A stretch of 8,484 nucleotides of DNA from Rhodoferax sp. (GTDB lineage Bacteria; Pseudomonadota; Gammaproteobacteria; Burkholderiales; Burkholderiaceae_C): the NCBI GenBank assembly GCA_028292305.1, contig JAQGMQ010000848.1, positions 1 through 8,484 of the forward strand, in the 5' to 3' direction. A model generated the notes under the pieces. It saw nothing but the letters and a program-made list of their open reading frames with translations, made no database searches and was not told the DNA's origin. Numbering within the stretch: position 1 is the first letter of the stretch; every line of letters begins with the position of its first letter. The translations under genes were made by a program, and so were the position numbers. Shown here piece after piece: positions 1-7,275 of the stretch.

Positions 1-555
1 ATCACCACCGCCGCGCGCATCCCGACGCTGCAGGCGCAGCGCGCGGACATCGTGATCTCCAGCCTGTCGATCACCGAGGAGCGCGCCAAGGTGGTGGACT
101 TCTCGATCCCCTACTCGGCCATCACCATCATGGTGGCGGCACCCAAGGACATGAAGATCGCCAGCTACGCCGACCTGAACGGCAAGCGCATCGGCCTGAC
201 GCGCGCCACCACCAACGACACCCTCACCACCCGCGAAGCCAAGGGCGCGGAGATCATGCGCTACGAGGACGACGCGACGCTCATCACCTCGGTGGTGACC
301 GGCCAGGTCGACATCTTCTCGAGCACGCCCTCGAACATGGGCGAGGTCAACAAGCGCGCGCCGGGCAAGAACTACGAGATGAAGTTCTCGCAGCTCGACT
401 CGGGCCTGGGCATCACCATGAACAAGGGCGAACCCAAGCTGAAGGAGTGGATCAACAGCTGGGTCACGACCAACATCAAGAATGGCAAGCTGAACACCAT
501 CTACAAGAAGTACCACGGGCGTGATCTGCCAGCGGACGTGGTGAAGGCCGGCTGA
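1..555 (+). CDS. Polar amino acid ABC transporter substrate-binding protein (SBP_bac_3 family), 5' truncated by window edge
   Basis: The reading frame is open from base 1 to the TGA at 553-555, giving 184 residues of a protein whose N-terminus and signal peptide lie outside the window. The visible part matches family 3 periplasmic binding proteins, which capture polar amino acids or similar small solutes and hand them to an inner-membrane ABC permease. The hallmark ADIVISSLSITEERAK followed by VDFSIPY is at residues 15-37. A second-lobe segment of the form ADLNGKRIGLTRATTND follows, and the C-terminal helix ends in IYKKYHGRDLP, typical of the family. A GTG at 52 is an ordinary internal Val codon, not a start. 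No permease or ATPase gene follows; a strong terminator lies 18 bp downstream, so this is the last gene of its transcript. Ligand specificity cannot be read from this fragment. Family assignment is confident. Confidence 0.93.
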   Translation: MTTAARIPTLQAQRADIVISSLSITEERAKVVDFSIPYSAITIMVAAPKDMKIASYADLNGKRIGLTRATTNDTLTTREAKGAEIMRYEDDATLITSVVTGQVDIFSSTPSNMGEVNKRAPGKNYEMKFSQLDSGLGITMNKGEPKLKEWINSWVTTNIKNGKLNTIYKKYHGRDLPADVVKAG

Positions 556-573
556 GCCACGCCTCACCCCATG

Positions 574-609
574 GCGCCTGTCGCACTTCTGGTGCGGCAG
601 GCGCTTTTT
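574..609 (+). terminator. Rho-independent terminator of the amino acid binding-protein gene
   Basis: A 13-bp GC-rich stem (574-586 with 592-604, one T-G wobble at 581/597) encloses a 5-nt loop (587-591) and is followed directly by five T residues at 605-609. It starts 18 bp after the stop codon at 553-555. The T-tract is only on the right, so it works for plus-strand transcription. On the minus strand, where the fusion gene ends at 623, the structure has no U-tract. Confidence 0.93.
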
Positions 610-622
610 CGTTGGGGCGGGC

Positions 623-2359
623 CTATCCCGCGAACGAGGTATCGGGCAGGCCGCGCACACCTGGCAGGCGGATCGAAAACAGCGAGCCCGACAGCGGCGC
701 CGCGGCCAGCGCCTCTTCACTGAGCCGCACCGACGCGCTGGTGACGAACAAGGTGTCCAGGTTCGGGCCGCCGAAGCAGCAGCTGGTGGGCCGCGGCACC
801 GGCATGCGGATGCGCAGAAGCTCGCGGCCTTCGGGGCTGTAGCGGGCGATGCGCCAGGCGTCCCACACGGCAATCCACAGGCAGCCCTCTTCATCCACCG
901 TCAGCCCGTCGGGCACGCCGTCGTCGGCGGCCAGCGTGATCAGTGCGCGCCGGTTGGCGATGCTGCCCGCGCGCAGGTCGAAGTCGTACACATACACCGT
1001 ACGGCGGAAGGTGTCGGTGAAGTACATGCGGCTGTTGTCGGGGCTCCAGCCGAGGCCGTTGGCGATGGTGAAATCGCTGTCCATCTTCTTCCAGCTGCCG
1101 TCGGCATGCACGCGAAACAGGTTGCCGCGGTTGGCCGCCGTGCCCATGTCCAGCGAGCCGACCCAGAGCCGGCCCAGCCGGTCGCATTTGCCGTCGTTGT
1201 AGCGGTTGCCGGGCCGGTCGGCCTCGGGGTGACACAGCGGCGCCATGGTCTTGCTGTCGACGTCATAGGTCACGAGCCCGCTTGGCGTGGCCACCAGCAG
1301 GCCGCCCGTCGCCTTGGGGATGGCCAGGCTGACCATCGCGCCGAGCTTGGTCTCGGTGTCGATGCCGCTGTGCAGGTCGTAGCGGTGGATCGCCGGCGTG
1401 AGGATGTCGACCCAGTACAACACGCCATCGCGCGGCGACCACGTCGGGCATTCGCCGAGCAAGGCCCGTGCATCGACGCGGCAGACGACATCCGCGGCGC
1501 CGGTGTCCTGCGGCACGTCACCCGGCGTGATCGACATGAACTGGCCGCCGGCGTTGTGCGACACCAGGCGCGCCGTGCCGATCACGGTGGACGACAGGCC
1601 GTGCAGCCGCGCCTCGTCCATGCGGTCGGCCCTGGACGCGATGCTCACCGCACCGATCGGCCGGCCTTCGATGTCGAACACGGGCGCGGCCAGGGCCACG
1701 CTGTCTTCCTCGAATTCACGCATCTCGATGGCGTAGCCGCGGGCCCGTACCAGATCGAGTTCGGCGCGCAACGGGTCGAGGGTCGTGAGGGTCTGGGCGG
1801 TGAAGGCCGCGAGCGGCAGCGTGGCCAGCAGCTCGCGTTGACGCGCCGGCTCCAGATAGGCCAGGATGGCCTTGCCCGCGGCCGTGGCATGCAGCGGCCA
1901 GCGCAGGCCGACCCGTGGCGCCAGGCCCGCGTCGCGCCCGGCATCTTCGCTGGCGGCCAGCACGATGCCCGCGCCGTCGGGCACGGCCAGCAGCACGTTT
2001 TCGCGCAGGCTGTTGCGCAGGCGAACCATCTCGTCCTTCGCGGCCAGGCGCAGGTCGAAGTCGCTCCACACCTCATGGGCCAGCTCCAGCAGGCGAAAGC
2101 CGAGTTTGTAGGTCTTGCTGTAGGCGTCGTAACGAACGAGGCCTTCACGCATCAGCGTGGCCAGGATGCGGTGCAGCGTGGCCTTGGGCAGGTTGGCCAC
2201 GCGCAGCAGCTCGGTGAAGGTCATCGCGGCCGGCGCCCCGGACACCAGATTCAGCAGCGCCATGGCCTTCTCCAACACGCCGATGCCGGCGTTGGACGGA
2301 GAGGCCGCGCCGGTTTCGGCAGGCGGGGCGTCGTCGGCGATGGGGGTGTTTTCCGGCAT
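623..2359 (-). CDS. IclR-family transcriptional regulator fused to SMP-30/gluconolactonase-type lactonase
   Basis: One uninterrupted frame of 578 residues joins two normally separate proteins. Residues about 27-89 form an IclR winged helix (TFTELLRVANLPKATLHRIL). About 104-267 is the IclR effector/dimerisation domain with the conserved HATAAGKAILAYL. After a linker of about 25 residues, 293-569 is a complete SMP-30/gluconolactonase (SGL) propeller. Its ligands by homology to SMP-30 are present: Glu303 (LLGECPTW), Asn388 (RYNDGKCD), Asn434 (IANGLGWS) and Asp484 (VPDGLTVD), plus the family signature TSCCFGG. Such enzymes hydrolyse sugar lactones with a divalent metal; the protein is presumably cytoplasmic because no signal peptide is seen. 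IclR proteins usually have about 250-280 residues and SGL proteins about 290-300, so both halves are full length. The start is uncertain. ATG 2359 is chosen because it sits just before the HTH; ATG 2410 would add 17 residues, and the frame remains open to ATG 2512. None has a clear Shine-Dalgarno. The gene is divergent from the enolase-superfamily gene at 2516 and probably regulates it and itself. Confidence 0.9.
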   Translation of the reverse strand: MPENTPIADDAPPAETGAASPSNAGIGVLEKAMALLNLVSGAPAAMTFTELLRVANLPKATLHRILATLMREGLVRYDAYSKTYKLGFRLLELAHEVWSDFDLRLAAKDEMVRLRNSLRENVLLAVPDGAGIVLAASEDAGRDAGLAPRVGLRWPLHATAAGKAILAYLEPARQRELLATLPLAAFTAQTLTTLDPLRAELDLVRARGYAIEMREFEEDSVALAAPVFDIEGRPIGAVSIASRADRMDEARLHGLSSTVIGTARLVSHNAGGQFMSITPGDVPQDTGAADVVCRVDARALLGECPTWSPRDGVLYWVDILTPAIHRYDLHSGIDTETKLGAMVSLAIPKATGGLLVATPSGLVTYDVDSKTMAPLCHPEADRPGNRYNDGKCDRLGRLWVGSLDMGTAANRGNLFRVHADGSWKKMDSDFTIANGLGWSPDNSRMYFTDTFRRTVYVYDFDLRAGSIANRRALITLAADDGVPDGLTVDEEGCLWIAVWDAWRIARYSPEGRELLRIRMPVPRPTSCCFGGPNLDTLFVTSASVRLSEEALAAAPLSGSLFSIRLPGVRGLPDTSFAG

Positions 2360-2447
2360 GCGATGTGGAATGTGAAGCGACGCGGCGTGAGCCGATTTTG
2401 ATCGCTGCATTCTAAGTACCGCGCCGCCCCGGACAGAAACCGCCTCC

Positions 2448-2469
2448 GGGAAAGTCCCAATGACTGGGA
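2448..2469. promoter_or_regulatory. Candidate operator: overlapping inverted repeats in the divergent intergenic region
   Basis: Two short perfect inverted repeats overlap between the divergent genes: GGGA-N3-TCCC (2448-2458) and TCCCA-N5-TGGGA (2455-2469). IclR-type regulators bind short palindromes as dimers or tetramers, often next to or within their own divergent promoters, so this is the best candidate binding site for the fused regulator. A TAGAAT hexamer read on the minus strand (2409-2414) could be the -10 element of the fusion gene, which would favour the start at 2359; no good -35 accompanies it. On the plus side only CATAAA at 2500-2505 resembles a -10. Assignment is by position and symmetry only. 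Confidence 0.4.
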
Positions 2470-2515
2470 TCAAGGTCGCCACAAACAATCTCCCCAATCC
2501 ATAAAGTTCCATTCA

Positions 2516-3691
2516 ATGAAACAAAAAGACCAGGACCCTCACCGCATCACCGCCTGCCGGCACTGGAAAATCCGCATGCCGTTCAACGAAGCGCTGCACT
2601 GGGGTTCGGGCAAACGCCCTGCCGCCACACGCCTCGTTGTCGAGCTGACGCTGGCCGACGGCAGCAAGGGTTACGGCGAAACCATCTGCCTGCTCGAATT
2701 CATCGAGCCGGTGCTGGTCAACACCATCTTCCCCATCGCCCTGCAGCACCGCGCGCAGGACGTGGAACGCTTCACGCGCCACGTCTTCGGCGCCGGCTAC
2801 TACCACCACAAACGCGCGGCGGTGATGGCCATGGCGGCGGTGGAGATGGCCATGTGGGACGCCCAGGCGCGGGCCTCGGGCCAGCCGCTGTCGGCACTGT
2901 GGGGCGGCGTGTTCCGCGAGAAGGTGGAAGCGGCGGCCTACCTCTTCGGCACCGACGCCGAGCAGTTGACCACCGCCGCGCAGCGTTTCAAGGACACGGG
3001 TTACCGCAGCTTCAAGGTGAAGATCGGCATGGACCCCGCCTCCGACATCGGCAACGTCGAGGCCGTGAAACGGGTGACGGGCGAACTCCCGCTGCGCGCC
3101 GACGTGAACGGTGCCTGGACCCCCGGCACGGCGCGCCGCATGCTCGAGCGCCTGCGCGGCTACGACCTGCAGTACATCGAGCAGCCGCTGGAGCTGGACG
3201 ACCTGCAAGGCCATGCCGAGTTGCGCCGCATGCAACCGGTGCCGGTGGCGCTGGACGAGTCGGCCTACACGCTGGCCGACGTGGGCAACATCGTGCGGGC
3301 CTCGGCGGCCGATGTGGTCCTGCTCGACCCGCATGAGATCGGCGGCCTGTGGCAGACCATCAAGGCCGCGGCCATCTGCGAGGCGGTGGGCATCCCGGTG
3401 GGGCTGCACAGCGGCGGGGAACTCGGGTTTTCGCAGTCGGCCTACATCCACCTCGCGGCCAGCATTCCCAACCTGTCGATCTCGATCGACACCGAACGCG
3501 CGTATCTGGCCGACGACGTGGTGACGGATGCGCCGCGCATCGTCGACGGCAGCTTCAGCGTGCCCACCGAGCCCGGCCTCGGCGCCCTGCCCGACTTTGA
3601 AAAACTCGCGCGCTACAGCACCGAAACCATCCACGGCGCTTATCTCGATGCGGCGCGGCCGGGCTGGTTCTCGACCAAGCCCGCCTACTGA
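2516..3691 (+). CDS. Enolase-superfamily protein (mandelate racemase/muconate lactonizing enzyme-like), probable sugar-acid dehydratase
   Basis: The 391-residue protein has the usual length and layout of the mandelate racemase/muconate lactonizing enzyme group: an N-terminal capping domain (about 10-130) and a TIM-barrel domain. Expected active-site residues are visible: Lys167-x-Lys169 (SFKVKIG); metal ligands Asp196 (ADVNGAW), Glu222 (YIEQPLE) and Asp247/Glu248 (ALDESAY); Asp271 in LLDPHEIGG; and His298 in GLHSGGELGFSQ. Lys on one side and an Asp/His pair on the other is the mandelate racemase/sugar-acid dehydratase arrangement. The DPH motif and the HSGGEL segment resemble glucarate dehydratase, whereas DES at the third ligand is more like muconate lactonizing enzymes. 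A Mg-dependent proton-abstraction reaction on a hydroxy acid is inferred; the substrate is unknown. ATG 2516 lacks a clear ribosome-binding site, but the N-terminus fits the family, and the next Met (residue 21) would cut into the first conserved strand. The Bug gene follows after 38 bp, so the two probably share a transcript. Confidence 0.9.
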   Translation: MKQKDQDPHRITACRHWKIRMPFNEALHWGSGKRPAATRLVVELTLADGSKGYGETICLLEFIEPVLVNTIFPIALQHRAQDVERFTRHVFGAGYYHHKRAAVMAMAAVEMAMWDAQARASGQPLSALWGGVFREKVEAAAYLFGTDAEQLTTAAQRFKDTGYRSFKVKIGMDPASDIGNVEAVKRVTGELPLRADVNGAWTPGTARRMLERLRGYDLQYIEQPLELDDLQGHAELRRMQPVPVALDESAYTLADVGNIVRASAADVVLLDPHEIGGLWQTIKAAAICEAVGIPVGLHSGGELGFSQSAYIHLAASIPNLSISIDTERAYLADDVVTDAPRIVDGSFSVPTEPGLGALPDFEKLARYSTETIHGAYLDAARPGWFSTKPAY

Positions 3692-3729
3692 GCCCGACAC
3701 TTTTCCCGCACAACAACGAAGGAGACCCC

Positions 3730-4704
3730 ATGCCGCCCCTCTTCAAGAAATTCGCTCTGTGCGCCGCTGCGGCCATGACGTTGGCGCTTGGCCAGGCACA
3801 CGCCCAGGCCTGGCCGCAGAAGCCGATCCGCATCATCGTGCCCTACACCGTGGGCGGCGCCTCCGACATCACGGCGCGGCTCATCGCCGACCGGATGGCC
3901 GTCAAGTTCAACCAGCCCGTCACCGTGGAAAACCGCGCTGGTGCCAGCGGCATCATCGGCACCGATGCCGTGGCCAAGGCCGCGCCCGACGGCTACACGC
4001 TGGCCTTCGTCGCCAGCTCACACGTGGTCAACAAGGCCTTGTTTCCGAACATCCCGTTCGACCCGATCAAGGACTTCGCGCCCATCACCCAGACCGCCAA
4101 CGTGCAGTTGGTGATGGTGGTGCCGACCACGCTGGGCGTGAAGTCGGTGGCCGAATTCATTGCGCTGGCCAAGGCCAAGCCCGGCGCACTCAGCTATGCC
4201 TCGTCGGGCGCAGGCAGCAACCCGCAGTTCTTTGCCGAGATGTTCAAGCAGGCCGCCGGCATCGACCTGCTGCACGTACCCTACAAGGGCAGCACCGCGG
4301 CCCACACCGACCTGCTGGCCGGTCGCACACAGCTGATGTTCGACGCGCTCGCCTCGGTCGGCCCGCACGTCAAGAGCGGCAAGCTGACGATGCTGGCCGT
4401 GGCCGGGCCGACCCGTTCGTCGCTGTTGCCCGATGTGCCCACCGTGGCCGAAGCGGGCCTGGCCGGTTTCGGCGCCACGTCATGGGGTGCGCTGCTCGCG
4501 CCCGCCGGCACACCCAGGGCCGTGATCGACCAGTTGCAGCGTGAGACGGCGGCAATCCTCAACACCGCGGAGGTGAAGGAACGCCTGGGCGCGTTGGGCG
4601 CCGAAGTGGTGGCCTCCACACCCGAGCAATTGGGTGACCTGATGAAGAAGGAAGAAGCGCGCTACGGCAAGATGGTGCGAGACCTGCACATCACACCAGA
4701 GTGA
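3730..4704 (+). CDS. Bug-family (TctC-type) tripartite tricarboxylate transporter substrate-binding protein
   Basis: A 324-residue exported protein of standard Bug length. A strong ribosome-binding site GAAGGAGA (3718-3725) sits 4 bp before the ATG and fixes the start. The signal peptide has Lys6-Lys7, a hydrophobic Ala/Leu core (8-20) and probable cleavage after AHA25 or AQA27. The mature protein begins with the hallmark WPQKPIRIIVPYTVGGASD (28-46). Other family blocks are RAGASGIIGTDAVAKA (69-84), APDGYTL (85-91) and HVPYKGSTAAHTDLLAG (182-198). Bug proteins bind carboxylates and other small acids in the periplasm, and many lack a linked TctAB membrane pair, as here. Its position 38 bp after the enolase-superfamily gene suggests that it binds the substrate, or a precursor, of that enzyme. 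It converges with the GGDEF-EAL gene with 12 bp between stops, and no convincing terminator with a T-tract is visible there. Ligand unknown. Confidence 0.95.
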   Translation: MPPLFKKFALCAAAAMTLALGQAHAQAWPQKPIRIIVPYTVGGASDITARLIADRMAVKFNQPVTVENRAGASGIIGTDAVAKAAPDGYTLAFVASSHVVNKALFPNIPFDPIKDFAPITQTANVQLVMVVPTTLGVKSVAEFIALAKAKPGALSYASSGAGSNPQFFAEMFKQAAGIDLLHVPYKGSTAAHTDLLAGRTQLMFDALASVGPHVKSGKLTMLAVAGPTRSSLLPDVPTVAEAGLAGFGATSWGALLAPAGTPRAVIDQLQRETAAILNTAEVKERLGALGAEVVASTPEQLGDLMKKEEARYGKMVRDLHITPE

Positions 4705-4716
4705 ACCGGCAGAACA

Positions 4717-7215
4717 TCAGGCCGGCAAGGCCGGTGTGCTTGATTCCACCGACGACGAAGCCGGCGAGATCGCGCCCAGCGTGAGCCGCATTTGCTCGGG
4801 CGGCGCCGGCCGCGCGAACAGATAACCCTGGCCGTAATCGCAACCCGCCGCGGCCAGCAGGTCGCACTGGGCCTGCGTCTCCACCCCCTCGGCGATCACC
4901 TTCAGCCCCAGCGTGTGGGCCATCACGATGATCACGTTGCACAGCGCCATGTCGTCCGAATCGGTGGTCAGGTTGCGCACGAAGGTCTGGTCGATCTTCA
5001 GGAAATCGATGTCGAACTTCTTCAGGTACGACAGCGACGAATAACCGGTGCCGAAGTCGTCGAGCGACAGGCCGATACCCGCCTGGCGAAACACGCCGAG
5101 CTGGCCGCTGACGTTGTGGCCCGCGTCCATCAGCAGGCCTTCGGTGATCTCCACCAGCACCGCCTGGCCCGGCACGCCCATGGCGCTCAGGTGCGCCAGC
5201 CACGCGGCCTGGGCAATGCCTTCGTTCCTGAACTGCATCGGCGACACATTCACGCTCACCTGGAACTGTGGATGGTGCGTCTGCCGCCACAGCGCCACCT
5301 GCTTCACCGCCTCGCGAAACACCCAGTCGCCGATCTCGACGATCATGCCGGTCTCTTCGGCGATGGGGATGAAGTCGGCCGGGCTGACCATGCCGTCCTG
5401 CGGGTGCTTCCAGCGTATCAGCGCCTCGGCCTTGTGGATCTGCCCCGTCTTCAGGTCGACGATGGGCTGGTAGTGGATGCTGAACTGCTTTTCGGCCACG
5501 GCCACACGCAGGTCGTTGATGAGGCGCATGCGTTTTTGCGCGGCCTCCTGCATGGACGGCGTGAACAGGTTGTAGCGGTTGCGGCCCTGGCTCTTGGCGG
5601 CGTACATGGCTTGGTCGGCGTTCTTCAGCAGCGTCTCCACCAGGTCGGCGTCCTGCGGATAGAAGGTGACACCGGCGCTGGTGGAGATGTGCACCTGCTG
5701 CCCGCCCAGCACGAAGGGCTCGGCCAGACGGAACAGCGCCTCCTGCACGATCTGGTGCACGTCGCCGATGTCGGCCAGGCCGCTCAGAATCAGCGTGAAC
5801 TCGTCGCCGCCGAGCCGGGCCACCAGGTCGTTCTGGCGCACCCCGATGCGCAGGCGGCGCGCGGCCTCCTGCAGCAGCATGTCGCCCATTTCATGGCCCA
5901 GCGTGTCGTTGACTTCCTTGAACAGATCGAGGTCGAAGAACACCAGTGCCAGCGTGCGGCCTTCACGTGCGGCCGTGGCCATTTCCTGCTCGAGGCGGTC
6001 CTGGAACAGGTGGCGGTTCGGCAGGCCGGTCAACCGGTCGAAGTTGGCCTGGTTCCAGATCATCTCGGCCGCGCGCTTGCGTTCGGTCACGTCCTCCAGC
6101 ACCAGGATCACCAGCTGTTCGTGGTCCAGGTCGATCATGCGGCCCGAGACTTCGCAGAGGATGGCGTCCGAGCCAGGCTCCGACGGGACCGTTGCGTTTG
6201 ACTGCGGCATTGCCCGGTCGTGCAGTTGCAGCGCATGGCCGCGCCGCAGCCAGGCCTCGTAACCCTTGATCTGGCCCGTGCGACCGATCACCTCGAGCAC
6301 GTTCGCCTGGTCCTGCGGCTTGCGCCACAACAGGCTGTGGCTGGCACCGAGCAGGTCGTCCGGCAGCAGGCCGAACTGGCGAAGTCCGGCGTTGTTGATA
6401 TCCACGATCGGGTGGCCCGGGGTGTTGCGCGACACCGTCATCGCCAGCGGCGACGCATGGAAGATCGCCTTGAATTTGGCCTCGGTGAAGCGCAACGCCT
6501 GCTCGGCCTGCAGCCGGTCGTGCAGCTCCTGTTGCAGCTCGGCGTTGCGCGTGTCGCGCTCGGCGATCAGGCTGCCGAGCGAGGCCCGCATCTGGTCCAG
6601 GCTATGCGCCAGGCTGCCGATCTCGTCGCCGCGGTGCCAGTCGAGCGGCTGATCGAGTTCGCCGCGCGCCAGCTTGGCCGTGGCCAGCTGCAGCGTGTAC
6701 AGCGGGCGCACCACGCGCCGGTCGACCAGCAGAAACACCAGCAAAAAGGAAATGGCCACCTGCGCCATCAAGGCCAGCGCCAGTTGCACGAAATCACCCC
6801 AGAGCCGGGCTTCGACGCGGACGGTGCTGAGCGCCACACTGACCATGCCGATGGGCCGCCCGTCCATCACGATGGCGCGCTGCGTGCGCAGCACTTCGCC
6901 CTTACGCCGGGCTTCATCGTGGCCGCTCACGAACACGGTACCGAACTCGTCGGTGATCGAAACTTCGACCACGTCCGGGTTGCGCATCACCGAATCGATG
7001 AGCTGCTTGGCCACGGCCTTGTCGACGTTCCAGACCGGCATGACCAGCGCACTGGAGAGCAGCTGCGCATACTGCGCCATCGGCTCTTCGATGCGCAGCG
7101 TGAGCTCGCGGGTGCGGCGCTCCTGCAGCACCAGGCTGCCCAGCACCAGTGCCGGCAACAGGATCCCGAGCGCGACCCCGAGCGTGATGATTTGTCGCAG
7201 CGATAACTTCGGCAC
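4717..7215 (-). CDS. Membrane sensor with HAMP, PAS, GGDEF and EAL domains (putative bifunctional c-di-GMP cyclase/phosphodiesterase)
   Basis: An 832-residue inner-membrane signalling protein. Transmembrane helix 1 (about 7-30) and helix 2 (about 143-164) flank a periplasmic sensor domain of about 110 residues containing MPVWNVDKAV. Next come HAMP (about 165-219), a Gln/Glu-rich coiled coil (about 208-240), PAS (about 242-375), GGDEF (about 390-550) and EAL (about 565-815). The cyclase motif GGDEF (469-473) is intact, as is the inhibitory c-di-GMP site RQND (460-463), exactly five residues upstream. The phosphodiesterase motifs are also intact: EAL 597-599, Asn656 (VNVSP), Glu689, DDFGTGYSSL (719-728), KID (740-742) and EGVET (776-780). 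Either or both activities may therefore work; which dominates cannot be told. GTG 7215 is chosen because GGAAGGA lies 4 bp upstream and translation then starts just before helix 1; GTG 7245 would add ten residues. The stop of the binding-protein gene lies 60 bp upstream, so the two are probably co-transcribed and the binding protein may feed ligand status to the sensor domain. Confidence 0.94.
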   Translation of the reverse strand: MPKLSLRQIITLGVALGILLPALVLGSLVLQERRTRELTLRIEEPMAQYAQLLSSALVMPVWNVDKAVAKQLIDSVMRNPDVVEVSITDEFGTVFVSGHDEARRKGEVLRTQRAIVMDGRPIGMVSVALSTVRVEARLWGDFVQLALALMAQVAISFLLVFLLVDRRVVRPLYTLQLATAKLARGELDQPLDWHRGDEIGSLAHSLDQMRASLGSLIAERDTRNAELQQELHDRLQAEQALRFTEAKFKAIFHASPLAMTVSRNTPGHPIVDINNAGLRQFGLLPDDLLGASHSLLWRKPQDQANVLEVIGRTGQIKGYEAWLRRGHALQLHDRAMPQSNATVPSEPGSDAILCEVSGRMIDLDHEQLVILVLEDVTERKRAAEMIWNQANFDRLTGLPNRHLFQDRLEQEMATAAREGRTLALVFFDLDLFKEVNDTLGHEMGDMLLQEAARRLRIGVRQNDLVARLGGDEFTLILSGLADIGDVHQIVQEALFRLAEPFVLGGQQVHISTSAGVTFYPQDADLVETLLKNADQAMYAAKSQGRNRYNLFTPSMQEAAQKRMRLINDLRVAVAEKQFSIHYQPIVDLKTGQIHKAEALIRWKHPQDGMVSPADFIPIAEETGMIVEIGDWVFREAVKQVALWRQTHHPQFQVSVNVSPMQFRNEGIAQAAWLAHLSAMGVPGQAVLVEITEGLLMDAGHNVSGQLGVFRQAGIGLSLDDFGTGYSSLSYLKKFDIDFLKIDQTFVRNLTTDSDDMALCNVIIVMAHTLGLKVIAEGVETQAQCDLLAAAGCDYGQGYLFARPAPPEQMRLTLGAISPASSSVESSTPALPA

Positions 7216-7219
7216 GCGT

Positions 7220-7226
7220 TCCTTCC
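7220..7226 (-). promoter_or_regulatory. Ribosome-binding site deciding the start of the GGDEF-EAL gene
   Basis: Read on the minus strand, GGAAGGA lies 4 bp before GTG 7215. The longer alternative, GTG 7245, has only GGGAG about 10 bp upstream and would add a hydrophilic ten-residue tail before the first membrane helix. The internal GTG is therefore preferred, without excluding the longer form. Confidence 0.6.
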
Positions 7227-7275
7227 AGCCAGGGCCCGGGTTCACAGGGTCAAAGCTCCCAGTGCTTCATGGTGT

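Noticed and set aside
33..37. Lipoprotein status of the binding protein at 7276-8112 (LTTAC near residue 36)
   Set aside because: The lipobox has Thr at -3 and Thr at -2, which is a poor match; a standard signal peptidase I site at WPA40 fits better. Coordinates here are residue numbers.
1106..2401. Long plus-strand ORF (431 codons) opposite the regulator-lactonase gene
   Set aside because: Its translation is rich in Arg, Gln, His, Gly and Ala with no recognisable motifs, while the opposite strand encodes conserved IclR and SGL domains. It is a GC-rich antisense shadow.
2360..2512. N-terminal extension of the fusion gene up to ATG 2512
   Set aside because: It would cover almost the whole divergent intergenic region including the candidate operator and leave only 3 bp to the opposite start codon. 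The extension has no IclR similarity.
2513..3700. Minus-strand ORF (395 codons) opposite the enolase-superfamily gene
   Set aside because: Same length as the true gene, but low-complexity His/Arg/Gly/Val composition and no family motifs; an antisense shadow.
4705..4735. ACCGGC...GCCGGT inverted repeat between the convergent genes as a terminator
   Set aside because: Six-bp arms with a 19-nt loop and no T-tract on either strand; it also overlaps the 3' end of the GGDEF-EAL gene. Not convincing as an intrinsic terminator.
4792..7206. Two long plus-strand ORFs (4792-6201 and 6220-7206) opposite the GGDEF-EAL gene
   Set aside because: Composition is typical of antisense translation of GC-rich coding DNA. 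The sense strand carries all GGDEF/EAL signature motifs.
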